A stretch of 64,000 bases of DNA. Source: Oceanicola sp. D3. Lineage in GTDB: Bacteria; Pseudomonadota; Alphaproteobacteria; Rhodobacterales; Rhodobacteraceae. This document shows, in pieces, positions 16,800 through 25,088 of the stretch (position 1 is the first letter of the stretch; every line of letters starts with the position of its first letter). The translations under genes and the position numbers were made by a program. Where the stretch lies: assembly GCF_006351965.1 (NCBI RefSeq), contig NZ_CP040932.1, positions 620,001 through 684,000 on the forward strand, written 5' to 3'. Below the pieces are notes generated by a model. It saw only the letters and a program-made list of their open reading frames with translations. It had not been told where the DNA came from and did no database searches.

Positions 16800-17630
16800 A
16801 TGACTGGCCGTATAGCGTTTCAGGGAGAACTCGGGGCCTATTCGCACCAGGCCTGTGCCGAGGCCCGGCCAGAAATGGAGGCGCTGCCCTGCCGCAGTTT
16901 TGAGGATGTGATCGAGGCCGTCCGCAGCGGGGCCGCCGAGCAGGCCATGCTGCCGGTCGAAAACTCCACTTATGGCCGGGTGGCCGACATCCACCGCTTG
17001 CTGCCAGAAAGCGGGTTGCACATCGTCGATGAAGCCTTCGTGCGCGTGCACATCTCGCTGATGGCTCTGCCGGGCGTGACACTGGAAGAGGTGCAGAAGG
17101 TGCGTGCCCATCTGGTGCTCTTGCCGCAATGCGCTTCCTTTCTGGCGGCGAACGGCATCACGGGCGAGGCGGCCGCCGATAGCGCGGGCGCAGCGGCCGA
17201 GCTTCAAGCCAGCGGGGCGCGCAACGAGGGTGTTTTGGCTTCGGACCTCGCGGCAGATACCTACGGGCTCAACATCCTTGCCCGACACATCGAGGACCAC
17301 GCCCACAACACCACCCGATTCCTCATCATGGCCCCGCAGGCCAAACCCGCGCGCCGCGCCGAAACCATGATGACAACCTTCGTCTTCCGCGTCCGCAACA
17401 TCCCCGCCGCGCTCTACAAGGCGATGGGTGGCTTCGCCACGAACGGGGTGAACATGACCAAGCTGGAAAGCTACATGGTCGGAGGCAGTTTCACCGCCAC
17501 CCAGTTTTACTCAGACATCGAGGGCCACCCCGACGACCCGAATGTGCAACTGGCCATGGAAGAGCTGGATCACTTCACCGAAGAGGTGAAGATTCTCGGC
17601 GTCTACCCGGCAGACGCACGGCGGCACTGA
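16800..17630 (+). CDS. pheA: Prephenate dehydratase
   Basis: This enzyme dehydrates and decarboxylates prephenate to phenylpyruvate in phenylalanine synthesis. The 276-residue monofunctional protein starts with the catalytic domain (IAFQGELGAYSHQA; PVENSTYGRV; the catalytic Thr-Arg-Phe in HNTTRFLI at about 177-184). A C-terminal ACT domain for Phe feedback follows (AALYKAMGGFATNGVNMTKLES). The usual ESRP of the ACT site reads ESYM here, so inhibition may differ (inference). There is no chorismate mutase domain. The gene stands alone and is divergent from the cytochrome gene. Confidence 0.95.
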   Translation: MTGRIAFQGELGAYSHQACAEARPEMEALPCRSFEDVIEAVRSGAAEQAMLPVENSTYGRVADIHRLLPESGLHIVDEAFVRVHISLMALPGVTLEEVQKVRAHLVLLPQCASFLAANGITGEAAADSAGAAAELQASGARNEGVLASDLAADTYGLNILARHIEDHAHNTTRFLIMAPQAKPARRAETMMTTFVFRVRNIPAALYKAMGGFATNGVNMTKLESYMVGGSFTATQFYSDIEGHPDDPNVQLAMEELDHFTEEVKILGVYPADARRH

Positions 17631-17656
17631 GACGACACTCAACAAACAAAAAACGC

Positions 17657-17681
17657 CGGCCCGGCTGAGGCAGCCGGGCCG
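17657..17681. terminator. Hairpin between convergent pheA and lipoprotein gene
   Basis: CGGCCCGGCT (17657-17666) pairs perfectly with AGCCGGGCCG (17672-17681). On the minus strand it is followed by GCGTTTTTTG, so it best fits a terminator for the lipoprotein gene. It can also stop pheA transcripts. Confidence 0.75.
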
Positions 17682-17756
17682 ACGCGTCCCGATCGGCTCG
17701 GGACCAGACTTAGAGGCCGGGGGAGGGGGCTCCCCCGGCGCTCCGCGTCTAGCTGG

Positions 17757-18197
17757 TTACTGGAGCCAGACCAGCTCGATCCGCGAGCCGCCCCGATCCG
17801 TCATGTCGTAGGTCTTGCCGCCGGAGTCGATCCAGCCGCTGATGGTGTGGCGCGAGAAGTTCACGCGCTGGCCCTGCGCCGCCGGAACCTGTGTGCAGCG
17901 GATCGAGTTGCGCTTGGCTGTTACCCAGCCGCCACCGTTGACGCTGAAGCGCTTGTCCCAGGTCGCCTGATTGCGCAGGCAAAGCTGGAGCAGCCCGCCG
18001 CGGCCCGAGGCATCCTTCGTCACGTTCACGGTGACGGTGTCGCCGTTGTTGAGCGAAGCGGCGTTCAGCGGCTTCTTCTGTGGGCCGGTGGGGCCACCCG
18101 GGCCGGCATCCACGAGGCCTGGGTCGATCTCGATGCAGCCCGAGAGGGCGGTGACGACGAGGAGGGCGGGGAGGGCCATGAGTTTGGTGAGTTTCAT
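17757..18197 (-). CDS. Putative lipoprotein of unknown function
   Basis: This 146-residue protein has a lipoprotein signal with lipobox LSGC (Cys21). A short Gly/Pro-rich linker (GPGGPTGPQKK) follows, then a compact domain with two further cysteines (LQLCLRN and IRCTQVP) that may pair. There is no charged or catalytic motif I recognise. It is probably anchored in the outer or inner membrane facing the periplasm. It is monocistronic with a terminator. Upstream, 18198-18398 (201 bp) holds its promoter region and the lacI 3' end, with nothing else I can support. Confidence 0.7.
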   Translation of the reverse strand: MKLTKLMALPALLVVTALSGCIEIDPGLVDAGPGGPTGPQKKPLNAASLNNGDTVTVNVTKDASGRGGLLQLCLRNQATWDKRFSVNGGGWVTAKRNSIRCTQVPAAQGQRVNFSRHTISGWIDSGGKTYDMTDRGGSRIELVWLQ

Positions 18198-18398
18198 TTG
18201 TCAGTTCCTTTCATCTGTTGTGGTCTTTGCCGACCGGATGAGATGAAAATGACCTGTGAGGCGCTGCATTCGTATGGGGTCGATCCCCCAATCGGAGGCT
18301 GGGCTGTTCCGAGCGGTTTGGAGCCGATTCCCGGTTTCAGACAGAGTCCGCCGCCGCTGTGCGCCCCTGCACGTGCGCCAAAGCGCCGATAGGCAACA

Positions 18399-19397
18399 TC
18401 AACTGCTGGCGCGCCGCGTGAGAGTGAAACCCATATCAATGCGCGTTTCAGGCAGGGCTTGTCCGGTGGTTGCTGCCAGCAGAAGTTGGGCCGCTTTGCG
18501 CCCAATTGCGGCCCCATCAATGCGGATCGTGGTAAGGCCGATCCCCGCGTCGCCCACGTCCTCCACATCGCCAAATCCGGTGATCGCTAGTCGCTGGGGC
18601 ACGCTCAAGCCGCGCCGCCCAGCCTCGCAGAAGGCACCCAGCCCAAGGGCGTCGGAGGCACAGAGCACCGCGTCCGTGTCGGGCCACTTTTCGAGAATCC
18701 ATTCAAGGCCGATGGCACCAAGATCCGGGCCTGTCTGGCCCGGCTCTGGCGTAAGCTTCAAAAGGCGCGGGGCGTGGCCCGGTACGGCCTCGGCATAGCC
18801 TTCGGCACGAAGCTGGGCACGCGTATCTCCGGGGCGCTCAGTGGAGAGCATGGCAATGGCCCGGCGACCGGTTTGCACAAGATGCTCCGTCATCGCCCGG
18901 CCAGCGGCGCGGTTGGAAAAGCCGACAGCTGCGAAGATGGGCTTTTCAGGCAACTCCCAGAGTTCGACAGTTGGCAGGCGAGAAAGGAGCGTCCGGGTGC
19001 CTTCGGTGTGCTCCGAACTGGTCACCACCATCGCGTCGGGGCGGCGGCCCATCAGGGTCGCCACCAGCCCGGCCTCGGTTTCTGGCGCATATTGCGCTGT
19101 GCCGAGCAGCAGTTGCATGCCCTCCGGCGCGAGGCCTTCTGACAGCCCCCGGATGGTTGAAGCAAAGACTGGCTGGTCCAAGGTGGAAACCACCGCTCCC
19201 ACCATCTTCGAACGCTGCGATGAAAGTGCCCCGGCGGTATCGTCTCGCACGTAGCCCAGCGCGGCCACTGCAGCCTCTACCTTCTCACGCGTCTCCGCCG
19301 AAACCTTCTGGGGTGTTGAAAGCGCACGCGAGACAGTGATTTTGCCAACGCCCGCCGCACGGGCCACATCGCCCATCGTCACCCATTTCTTTGTCAT
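18399..19397 (-). CDS. LacI-family repressor
   Basis: The start at MTKKWVTMGDVARAAG (19397) gives 332 residues, normal for LacI/GalR. The helix-turn-helix and hinge are in MGDVARAAGVGKITVSRAL (about 8-27). The effector domain follows, with the typical ITGFGDVEDV and LTTIRIDGAAIGRKAAQLLL motifs near the C terminus. In-frame ATGs further upstream lie inside the operators and have no ribosome-binding site. It faces a dioxygenase gene across two matching palindromes and very probably represses it and itself. The inducer is unknown, and no sugar genes are adjacent. Confidence 0.92.
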   Translation of the reverse strand: MTKKWVTMGDVARAAGVGKITVSRALSTPQKVSAETREKVEAAVAALGYVRDDTAGALSSQRSKMVGAVVSTLDQPVFASTIRGLSEGLAPEGMQLLLGTAQYAPETEAGLVATLMGRRPDAMVVTSSEHTEGTRTLLSRLPTVELWELPEKPIFAAVGFSNRAAGRAMTEHLVQTGRRAIAMLSTERPGDTRAQLRAEGYAEAVPGHAPRLLKLTPEPGQTGPDLGAIGLEWILEKWPDTDAVLCASDALGLGAFCEAGRRGLSVPQRLAITGFGDVEDVGDAGIGLTTIRIDGAAIGRKAAQLLLAATTGQALPETRIDMGFTLTRRASS

Positions 19398-19431
19398 GCG
19401 AACCCCGTTGTTGACGACACGGAGATAGCGA

Positions 19432-19445
19432 TGGTATCGATACCA
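19432..19445. promoter_or_regulatory. LacI-type operator O1
   Basis: TGGTATCGATACCA is a 14-bp perfect palindrome with the central CG typical of LacI-family operators. It lies 35 bp upstream of the repressor start codon and 23 bp centre-to-centre from the second copy. Confidence 0.8.
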
Positions 19446-19452
19446 CGCAAGA

Positions 19453-19470
19453 CATGGTATCGATACCATG
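19453..19470. promoter_or_regulatory. LacI-type operator O2
   Basis: CATGGTATCGATACCATG is an 18-bp perfect palindrome sharing the GGTATCGATACC core with O1. It ends 19 bp before the dioxygenase start codon, so bound repressor would block that promoter. The ATG inside each palindrome creates spurious upstream ORF starts on both strands. Confidence 0.85.
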
Positions 19471-19489
19471 CTTAGGGAGGAGACGCACG

Positions 19490-20386
19490 ATGCTTACTCA
19501 GGATCAAAAAGAATTTTATGATGAGAACGGCTACCTGATGGTCGAGGACGTGGTAACGCCCGATCAATTGGCCAAGCTGCAAACGATCACCCGCGAGATG
19601 ATTGATGCGGCCCGCCCGCTAAAAGAGAGCGACGAGCGGTACGATCTGGATGAAGGTCACACCGCCGAAAACCCGCGCCTGACCCGGATCAAGCTACCGC
19701 ACATGCAAAACCCCTACTTCTGGGAAATCCTCACCCAAAGCCGGGTGACAGAAGTGCTAAATGGTCTGCTCGGCCCCAACACCCTGATCAACACCTCCAA
19801 GCTCAACACCAAAGCGCCCGGCGGCGGGGCAGCGGTGGAATGGCATCAGGATTGGGCCTTCTACCCGCACACCAACGATGATCTGCTCGCCTTCGGCCTG
19901 ATGCTGGAGGATGTCGACGAGGCCAACGGGCCGCTGATGGTCATCCCCGGCTCGCACAAGGGGCCAGTGTTGAGCCACCATGTGAACGGCGTGTTCGCCG
20001 GTGCCGTCAACCCGGACGATCCGGAGTTTGACCTCTCAAAGGCGGTCACCCTCACGGGCAAGGCGGGCAGCATGACGGTCCATCACGTGCGCACCTTGCA
20101 CGGCTCCGCTCCCAACATGAGCGATCGTAACCGTCTGATCCTGTTCTACGAACTGGCCCGCGCGGATGCATGGCCGATTCTCGGCTCATCAAGCTACATC
20201 CACGCCCTCGGTCAGCGCAAATTCTGGGACGACATCCAAAGCCGCATGGTCACTGGCCAGCCGGTTCTGGAGCCACGGCTGGAGCAGGTGCCGGCGCGCA
20301 TGCCGCTCCCGCCCGCGCCCGACAACACCTCGATCTTCAAAACCCAGAAGACCGCGGGGCAGAAAAGCGCTTTCGCAATGGGGTAA
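19490..20386 (+). CDS. Phytanoyl-CoA dioxygenase (PhyH) family Fe(II)/2-oxoglutarate oxygenase
   Basis: The start MLTQDQKEFYDENGY (19490) is set by AGGGAGGAG 8 nt upstream and gives 298 residues. The PhyH fold is clear. The iron ligands are probably His119 and Asp121 (WHQDWAF) with a distal His204 (RTLHGSAPN), and an Arg in the following SDRNR should bind 2-oxoglutarate. Such enzymes hydroxylate a wide range of small molecules, so the substrate cannot be named. It is a single-gene unit under the divergent LacI repressor, which suggests catabolic induction by an unknown compound. The C-terminal tail (about 260-298) is Pro/Lys-rich. Confidence 0.88.
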   Translation: MLTQDQKEFYDENGYLMVEDVVTPDQLAKLQTITREMIDAARPLKESDERYDLDEGHTAENPRLTRIKLPHMQNPYFWEILTQSRVTEVLNGLLGPNTLINTSKLNTKAPGGGAAVEWHQDWAFYPHTNDDLLAFGLMLEDVDEANGPLMVIPGSHKGPVLSHHVNGVFAGAVNPDDPEFDLSKAVTLTGKAGSMTVHHVRTLHGSAPNMSDRNRLILFYELARADAWPILGSSSYIHALGQRKFWDDIQSRMVTGQPVLEPRLEQVPARMPLPPAPDNTSIFKTQKTAGQKSAFAMG

Positions 20387-20391
20387 TCGGC

Positions 20392-21240
20392 TCAGCGGGT
20401 CAGCCGGAAGATCATATAGCGGTTGAAGTGGCAGAAAGCTTCGGAGGTGCGTTTGCTCTCCTTCAGCCGCTCATTGAGCCGAAACAGGCGGCGCTCGCTG
20501 ACCATTCGGCGGATGAAGAAGGCCAGGGCCCACCGCGTCTTGGGCTTCTTCATCTTCAACTCTTCATCCACGCGGCTGACGCCATGGCCCATCACGTTGA
20601 AGAGCCCCTGCTCAAGGTCGATCGAGGGCGCAACAGCCTCGGTAATGTCCTCTTCTGCCTCAATGGTCAGCTTCATCTCCGCAAGGGTTTCCCGCATCAC
20701 GGCTAACCTATGCCCCCCGCCAACGGTTTGGCTGCGCTTCACGCCCTCGTAGTTCTCCGAGCGGAAGCAATCCGCAATCAGCACCTGTCCGCCCGGCTTC
20801 AGCAGTGCCAGCGCCTCCTTCAGCGCGACCTCATGCGGAATGTACTGAAAGCTCTCGGAAAACAGGCACAAGTCAAAGCCGCCCGCGCCGGAAAAGTCCT
20901 CGAACATGCACTGGTGCACGCGCGCCTCGGGTGCATTCTGGCGGCAACGTGAGGCAAGGAAGGGGGAGGGGACGACGATTTCAACGTCATGCCCAAGCGC
21001 AATCAGCTTCTTGGCCGTCTCTCCAGCGCCGCCGCCAATGTCGAGGATTCGCAGGCTGCCTTCGGGGAGATAGGAGAACAGCTTGTCCGTATAGGCCGCT
21101 TGCGCCGCGCCAAGGTTTTCGGCAGCCACCGGCAAGCCATCCCAAAGGCCGTAATGCAGGTTCTCAGCGCCCGTCAGCCATCGCATGAAGCTCAGGCCTA
21201 CATCGAGGCCGATGGCGCGTGTGTCGACTTTCTGTCCCAT
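20392..21240 (-). CDS. SAM-dependent class I methyltransferase
   Basis: This 282-residue cytoplasmic protein has a Rossmann methyltransferase core. Motif I is LDIGGGAGETA (about 66-76), the acidic region follows in VHQCMFEDFSG, motif IV-like is FDLCLFSESFQYIP, and the post-motif is LKPGGQVLIADCF. It resembles small-molecule or lipid methyltransferases with a helical N-terminal lid (MRWLTGAENLHYGLWDG) and a basic C-terminal extension. The substrate is unknown. It is convergent with the dioxygenase gene (5-bp gap), so it is not obviously in the same pathway. Confidence 0.85.
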   Translation of the reverse strand: MGQKVDTRAIGLDVGLSFMRWLTGAENLHYGLWDGLPVAAENLGAAQAAYTDKLFSYLPEGSLRILDIGGGAGETAKKLIALGHDVEIVVPSPFLASRCRQNAPEARVHQCMFEDFSGAGGFDLCLFSESFQYIPHEVALKEALALLKPGGQVLIADCFRSENYEGVKRSQTVGGGHRLAVMRETLAEMKLTIEAEEDITEAVAPSIDLEQGLFNVMGHGVSRVDEELKMKKPKTRWALAFFIRRMVSERRLFRLNERLKESKRTSEAFCHFNRYMIFRLTR

Positions 21241-21282
21241 TGCAACCCGTCTAGCGGAGACGGGCTGTGCGGAAAAGCACGA

Positions 21283-21783
21283 TCAGCGCTGCTTCACGTT
21301 GCAGTTGCCGCCCTTGTGGCACCTCACCACGCGGCGCAGGTCCGCCCGGGTGGGGTTGTGGAAGGTCTGTGAGCCGCAAGGATCGGAAGTGACGGTCAGC
21401 TTCCCTCCCTTTCCCTCGGCCACCGACAACAGCATCTGGTCCGATCCGGGCCACCCGCCGCACCAAGAGGCAAAACAGGCGAGCGCTACGGTGACGGGCA
21501 CATCAACGGGTGTAGAAAAGCCATCGCGCCCCAGTTGCATTCCCTGCAACCGGGCTTTGATATAGATCGGCTTCGGCTCAAACCGGCGCGACAGATCCTT
21601 CTTGTGTTTGCGAATTTTTTGGGTGGCTGTAAGCGTGCCATGCACAATGAGATAACGGGCTTCCGCGTCGCGGGCCTGAGTATACTGCAGCACCGGGTCA
21701 GGCCGCATGCAGGAAAGCGCAGAGGCTGGAAGTGCCGCGCCAATCGCATTGAAGGCAAGGGCAGCGGCGAGAGTCTTCATCAT
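21283..21783 (-). CDS. Exported Cys-rich protein of unknown function
   Basis: This 166-residue protein has an N-terminal signal peptide (about 1-22, ending PASA-LSC). The mature part has seven or eight Cys residues ([34 protein letters not shown]), which suggests disulphides in the periplasm. A basic patch ([12 protein letters not shown]) lies in the middle. I recognise no family. It overlaps the rppH stop by 4 nt, so it is translated with rppH, but a shared role is not implied. Confidence 0.7.
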   Translation of the reverse strand: MMKTLAAALAFNAIGAALPASALSCMRPDPVLQYTQARDAEARYLIVHGTLTATQKIRKHKKDLSRRFEPKPIYIKARLQGMQLGRDGFSTPVDVPVTVALACFASWCGGWPGSDQMLLSVAEGKGGKLTVTSDPCGSQTFHNPTRADLRRVVRCHKGGNCNVKQR

Positions 21784-22259
21784 GCAAGATACTCCTGAAA
21801 TTCAGCCACGACGGCCTTGTAGACCGCGCGCTTGAAGGGCACGATATTAGCCACCAACTCAGAACCGGGCAGCCACCGCCATTCGGAAAACTCGGGGTGT
21901 TTCGTGGCTAGGTTCACCTCGCCATCCTCACCCAAAAACCGCATCAAAACCCAATGCTGTTCCTGCCCGCGGTACTTGCCTTTCCAGATCTTGCCCAAAA
22001 GCTCAGGAGGCAGATCATAGCGCACGGGCGCCGCGGTTTCGGTTACAATCTCCACCCTGTCCGGGGCAATGCCGGTTTCTTCCTCCAACTCGCGCAACGC
22101 GGCAGTGCGGTGATCTTCACCTGCATCCAGCCCGCCCTGAGGCATCTGCCAAGCGGGTGTGGCGCTGTCGATCCGCTGGCCAACGAAGACGTGGCCATCA
22201 GAGTTGAGAAGCACGACGCCCACGCAGGGGCGGTAAGGGAGCGAGTCGGCATTGGTCAT
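21780..22259 (-). CDS. rppH: RNA 5'-pyrophosphohydrolase RppH (Nudix)
   Basis: RppH removes pyrophosphate from the 5' end of mRNAs and so triggers RNase E decay; in alphaproteobacteria it was also named IalA/NudH. The 159-residue protein has the family opening [11 protein letters not shown] and the WQMPQGG segment. The complete Nudix box is at about 42-64 (G-x5-E-x7-REUXEE-x-GU) with RELEEETGI, and EQHWVLMRF follows. It is the first gene of a two-gene unit with the downstream exported protein. Confidence 0.94.
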   Translation of the reverse strand: MTNADSLPYRPCVGVVLLNSDGHVFVGQRIDSATPAWQMPQGGLDAGEDHRTAALRELEEETGIAPDRVEIVTETAAPVRYDLPPELLGKIWKGKYRGQEQHWVLMRFLGEDGEVNLATKHPEFSEWRWLPGSELVANIVPFKRAVYKAVVAEFQEYLA

Positions 22260-22376
22260 GGGCGGAGTTAGTGGCAGGCGAGCGCGTTATTCAATAGCGT
22301 TTGTGGGGCTGGCACCGCCGGACGAATACTCCGGCAGGCAAATGCTACAAGACTCCCTTGGCATCGAAGCGTGTTG

Positions 22377-23948
22377 TCAGTCGCGGCGGATAAGCCCCGT
22401 CAGCGCGGCGGCGGCAAGGGCGGTCACGATCCAGCCGATACCCTTCGCAAACCAACGCAGCCACCAGCCCGTTACGCCCCAAGGGGAGCGGGAGGTGGAG
22501 GGGGCCCATGCCTCTTCCTGCCCAAAGCTGACGAGCGGAATCACAAGGTCGGCTGCATAGGCGAGGGAAGAAAACGTTTCCCAATCCTGCCCCGCCTCGC
22601 CCGGCTGGCTCCAGAAGGCACCGGGGCCTTCGGGGTGGCTCTGCGTCGCTTCGATCCATGGCTGAGAGGTAAGGATCGGGGCGGCGTTTGGGGTCATGTC
22701 CCCCGCATTCCAAGTCGCTTGGTAAAAGGCGGCAAGACCGGCGATCAGCAACCCCGCAAAGGCCACGGACCGACCGGGCCGATACCCGTAGCCAACAGTG
22801 AACCGCAGCACCATGTCCGAGAGCCACATGATCAACCAGCGCGGCCCGTAACCCGAGGTTTCCGCCCTAAGCCTGCGATTCTCGGCGCGCAGCAGGCGCT
22901 CTTTCACCATAAGTACGGTTTGCGCATCGCCCCGGTGGCCCATACGGCCGAGCACATAGGCAAGCTGCTCGTAAGGCTGGGCGTTAAAGGCCAGGCCCTC
23001 GGCTCTTCGGGCCAGCCACTGAAGGCGTTCGGTCGGGCGGGTGTCGGCGTGGCGGGAAAAGTCGGTGTATTGAAAGCCATCTAGCCGAAGCGGGTAAGCC
23101 GCGCCGGGTCCGGTCGGTTCATCCTTGAAGCGGGCCACCTCGGCTCCCGCGAGGTTAACCACCCGGCCTATCTCGTTGTTCTGGAAAAAGAGGATGCCCC
23201 CCACCCGGGCCCGCGCCAGTGAAATGGCAATATCGGCACCATGTTCTTCAGTGGCTCCAAAGGCACCATGCCCCAACGGTTCTTCTGGCAGGTCGATGGC
23301 GCAGTTGGTGATGAAAACATCATGATCAATCCGCGCGGAGGAGAAGAACAGCATTCCACGGGCATGCAACGTGGTTTCGCCTTCAGCGTAGGGGTAGTTC
23401 CCAAGAAAGACCGAGCCCTCAACCCGAAGCGAGGGCGCAAACACGGCATCTTGCCCGCCGCCGTCGATCGTGGCCCCGCAAAGTTGCAAATCGCCCCCAA
23501 TGCGAGCCCCGGCAAGCCCGATCTCGCCTGCCACGTGAGCATCGCCGCGGATATAGACCGAGCCAGCAAACCGGGCGTTATCGGCGGTTAGGGCCTTCAG
23601 CCAGCAGCCCTGCAAATGAAGGCCGCGCAGGGAGGCGTTAACCAAGTTCATTTCGCTCTCGATCCGGCAGGCCGAGAGCGTGATATCAAGCGTGCAATCG
23701 GTGCCCTGCAGGTCGAGCGTGCCGATAATCCGCGCGCCCCGCAGCCGCAGCCCCTTGGCATTGAGCGGGTGCTCGTAGAGCCCCAGCAAAAGCTCGCGCA
23801 ACAGCGCCGCCCGCACCTCTACTGCCGGGTTATCTTCGGCGGGCGGCAATTTGCCGTCGCCCAGTGTCACCCTGTCGGGCTCACCACAGGACGCGAGCAG
23901 TTTCTCCTCCGCTTCGGATAGTGGGCCAAATGCCTTGAGTGCGCTCAT
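22377..23948 (-). CDS. Membrane-anchored beta-helix-like protein (membrane-associated oxidoreductase-type annotation)
   Basis: The start at MSALKAFG (23948) gives 523 residues. About residues 60-300 form a regular solenoid of short strands (GARIIGTLDLQGTDC, AGARIGGDLQLCGATI, VGGILFFQNNEIGRVVNLAGA), as in bactofilin or pentapeptide-like beta helices. A basic helical region (MVKERLLRAENRRLRAE) follows. The C terminus carries about two membrane helices around a conserved-looking LAYAADLVIPLVSFGQEEAW. Homologues are sometimes called oxidoreductases, but I see no cofactor motif. Topology suggests a large soluble scaffold tethered to the inner membrane. The gene stands alone and its ribosome-binding site is weak. 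Confidence 0.75.
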   Translation of the reverse strand: MSALKAFGPLSEAEEKLLASCGEPDRVTLGDGKLPPAEDNPAVEVRAALLRELLLGLYEHPLNAKGLRLRGARIIGTLDLQGTDCTLDITLSACRIESEMNLVNASLRGLHLQGCWLKALTADNARFAGSVYIRGDAHVAGEIGLAGARIGGDLQLCGATIDGGGQDAVFAPSLRVEGSVFLGNYPYAEGETTLHARGMLFFSSARIDHDVFITNCAIDLPEEPLGHGAFGATEEHGADIAISLARARVGGILFFQNNEIGRVVNLAGAEVARFKDEPTGPGAAYPLRLDGFQYTDFSRHADTRPTERLQWLARRAEGLAFNAQPYEQLAYVLGRMGHRGDAQTVLMVKERLLRAENRRLRAETSGYGPRWLIMWLSDMVLRFTVGYGYRPGRSVAFAGLLIAGLAAFYQATWNAGDMTPNAAPILTSQPWIEATQSHPEGPGAFWSQPGEAGQDWETFSSLAYAADLVIPLVSFGQEEAWAPSTSRSPWGVTGWWLRWFAKGIGWIVTALAAAALTGLIRRD

Positions 23949-24120
23949 TGCGAGACGTTGCCACCCCGCCGCGCGCGGGTAAAGCAACGATCCGCCGGGG
24001 GTGCGAAGATGGCCGGGCGCGTTGCGTCAAGAAACATTGATGCAGGCCCGCCCCGGTGCTACCTTAAAGCCATGCCCGGCGCCGGGGAAGCACAGGCGCG
24101 TAACTTCGGAGGACCATCTC

Positions 24121-24534
24121 CTGTCTCACTCTTCGGAGGCCGCCGTCCAGCACACGGCAGGCAACGCCCCGCAGCACGGGGCACCTAACGGCAAAGCAGG
24201 CGGCACCACAGGGCTGCTCGCGGACATCCTTCAATCGCTCGAAGACGACAAGGCCGAGGAGATCGTAACGATCGACCTCTCGGGCAAGTCGACCATGGCT
24301 GATCACATGGTGATCTGTTCGGGTCGCTCCTCCCGGCAGGTGGGCGCGATCTCTGAAAAGCTGGTAGACCGTCTGAAGCAGGCGCATGGCACGTCCTGCA
24401 AGGTCGAAGGCAAGGATGCGGGCGACTGGGTTTTGATCGACGCGGGCGATGTGATCGTTCACGTGTTCCGTCCTGAGGTCCGTGACTTCTATCAGCTAGA
24501 AAAGATGTGGCAGCCGGCGACGGCCACCGCCTGA
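24121..24534 (+). CDS. rsfS: Ribosomal silencing factor RsfS (DUF143)
   Basis: RsfS binds uL14 on the 50S subunit and blocks subunit joining when nutrients are low. The core (GLLADILQSLEDDKAEEIVTIDL, then MADHMVICSG, DWVLIDAGDVIVHVF, RDFYQLEKMW) is complete. No ATG or GTG with a ribosome-binding site fits. A CTG at 24121, 8 nt after GGAGG (24108-24112), gives a 137-residue protein starting (M)SHSSEAAVQ. An in-frame ATG at 24040 lacks a ribosome-binding site. CTG is therefore my preferred but unproven start. It is the first gene of rsfS-rlmH-gpmI-envC-ctpA. Confidence 0.9.
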   Translation: MSHSSEAAVQHTAGNAPQHGAPNGKAGGTTGLLADILQSLEDDKAEEIVTIDLSGKSTMADHMVICSGRSSRQVGAISEKLVDRLKQAHGTSCKVEGKDAGDWVLIDAGDVIVHVFRPEVRDFYQLEKMWQPATATA

Positions 24535-24541
24535 CGCGCTC

Positions 24542-25012
24542 TTGAAGCTGACCATTCTCGCAATCGGGCGGCTGCGCGCCGGCCCGGAGAAATCCCTGAT
24601 TGACGATTACCTAGACCGCGCCGGGAAAACCGGGCGCGGTTTGGCGCTTGGGCCTGCCCGCGTGGTTGAGCTGGAAGACAAGCGCGGTGGCGGCAAGCCG
24701 GCGGAAGCGGAGCTGTTGCGCAAGGCCTTGCCCAGTGGCGCGGTAGTGGTTGCGATGGACGAGCGCGGCAAGGTGTTGAGTTCACCCGGTTTCGCGGATC
24801 AACTCGCAAAGTGGCGCGACACCGGCCGCCCGGAGGTGGCGCTGCTGATCGGCGGTGCCGACGGGCTAGACCCGGCGCTGGTCGCGGAGGCAGACTTTAC
24901 CCTCAGTTTCGGCAAGATGGTCTGGCCCCACATGCTGGCTCGGGTGATGCTGGCCGAACAGCTCTATCGCGCCACCGCGATTTTGGCGGGCACGCCCTAT
25001 CACCGCGTCTGA
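24542..25012 (+). CDS. rlmH: 23S rRNA pseudouridine-1915 N3-methyltransferase RlmH
   Basis: RlmH is a SPOUT-knot methyltransferase that modifies helix 69 of assembled 70S ribosomes. It has 156 residues with the family start KLTILAIGRLRAGPE, the SAM-binding LLIGGADGL, and the C-terminal knot LSFGKMVWPHMLARVMLAEQLYRATAILAGTPYH. The start codon is TTG (24542), 7 nt after the rsfS stop. rsfS-rlmH is a widespread ribosome-related gene pair. Confidence 0.95.
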   Translation: MKLTILAIGRLRAGPEKSLIDDYLDRAGKTGRGLALGPARVVELEDKRGGGKPAEAELLRKALPSGAVVVAMDERGKVLSSPGFADQLAKWRDTGRPEVALLIGGADGLDPALVAEADFTLSFGKMVWPHMLARVMLAEQLYRATAILAGTPYHRV

Positions 25013-25088
25013 CAGCGCGCGAGCACGCCCCGTTTTCACCGGCAACGCGATGGTCTAAGACTCCACCAAACCGTCAAGGAGCCGCCCC

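Noticed and set aside
19432-19470. Twin GGTATCGATACC palindromes as a recombination (attachment) site
   Set aside because: No integrase or mobile gene is nearby and the sites lie exactly in the promoter of a divergent LacI pair, so operators explain them.
19398-19489. Upstream ATG starts of the lacI and dioxygenase frames inside the palindromes
   Set aside because: Both ATGs are created by the operator sequence ATGGTATCGATACC and lack ribosome-binding sites; the later starts have proper signals or family-typical N termini.
23241-23591. Long antisense open frames within the beta-helix gene, smc, flhA and other genes
   Set aside because: They mirror third-position GC bias of the real genes, lack ribosome-binding sites and encode no recognisable domain.
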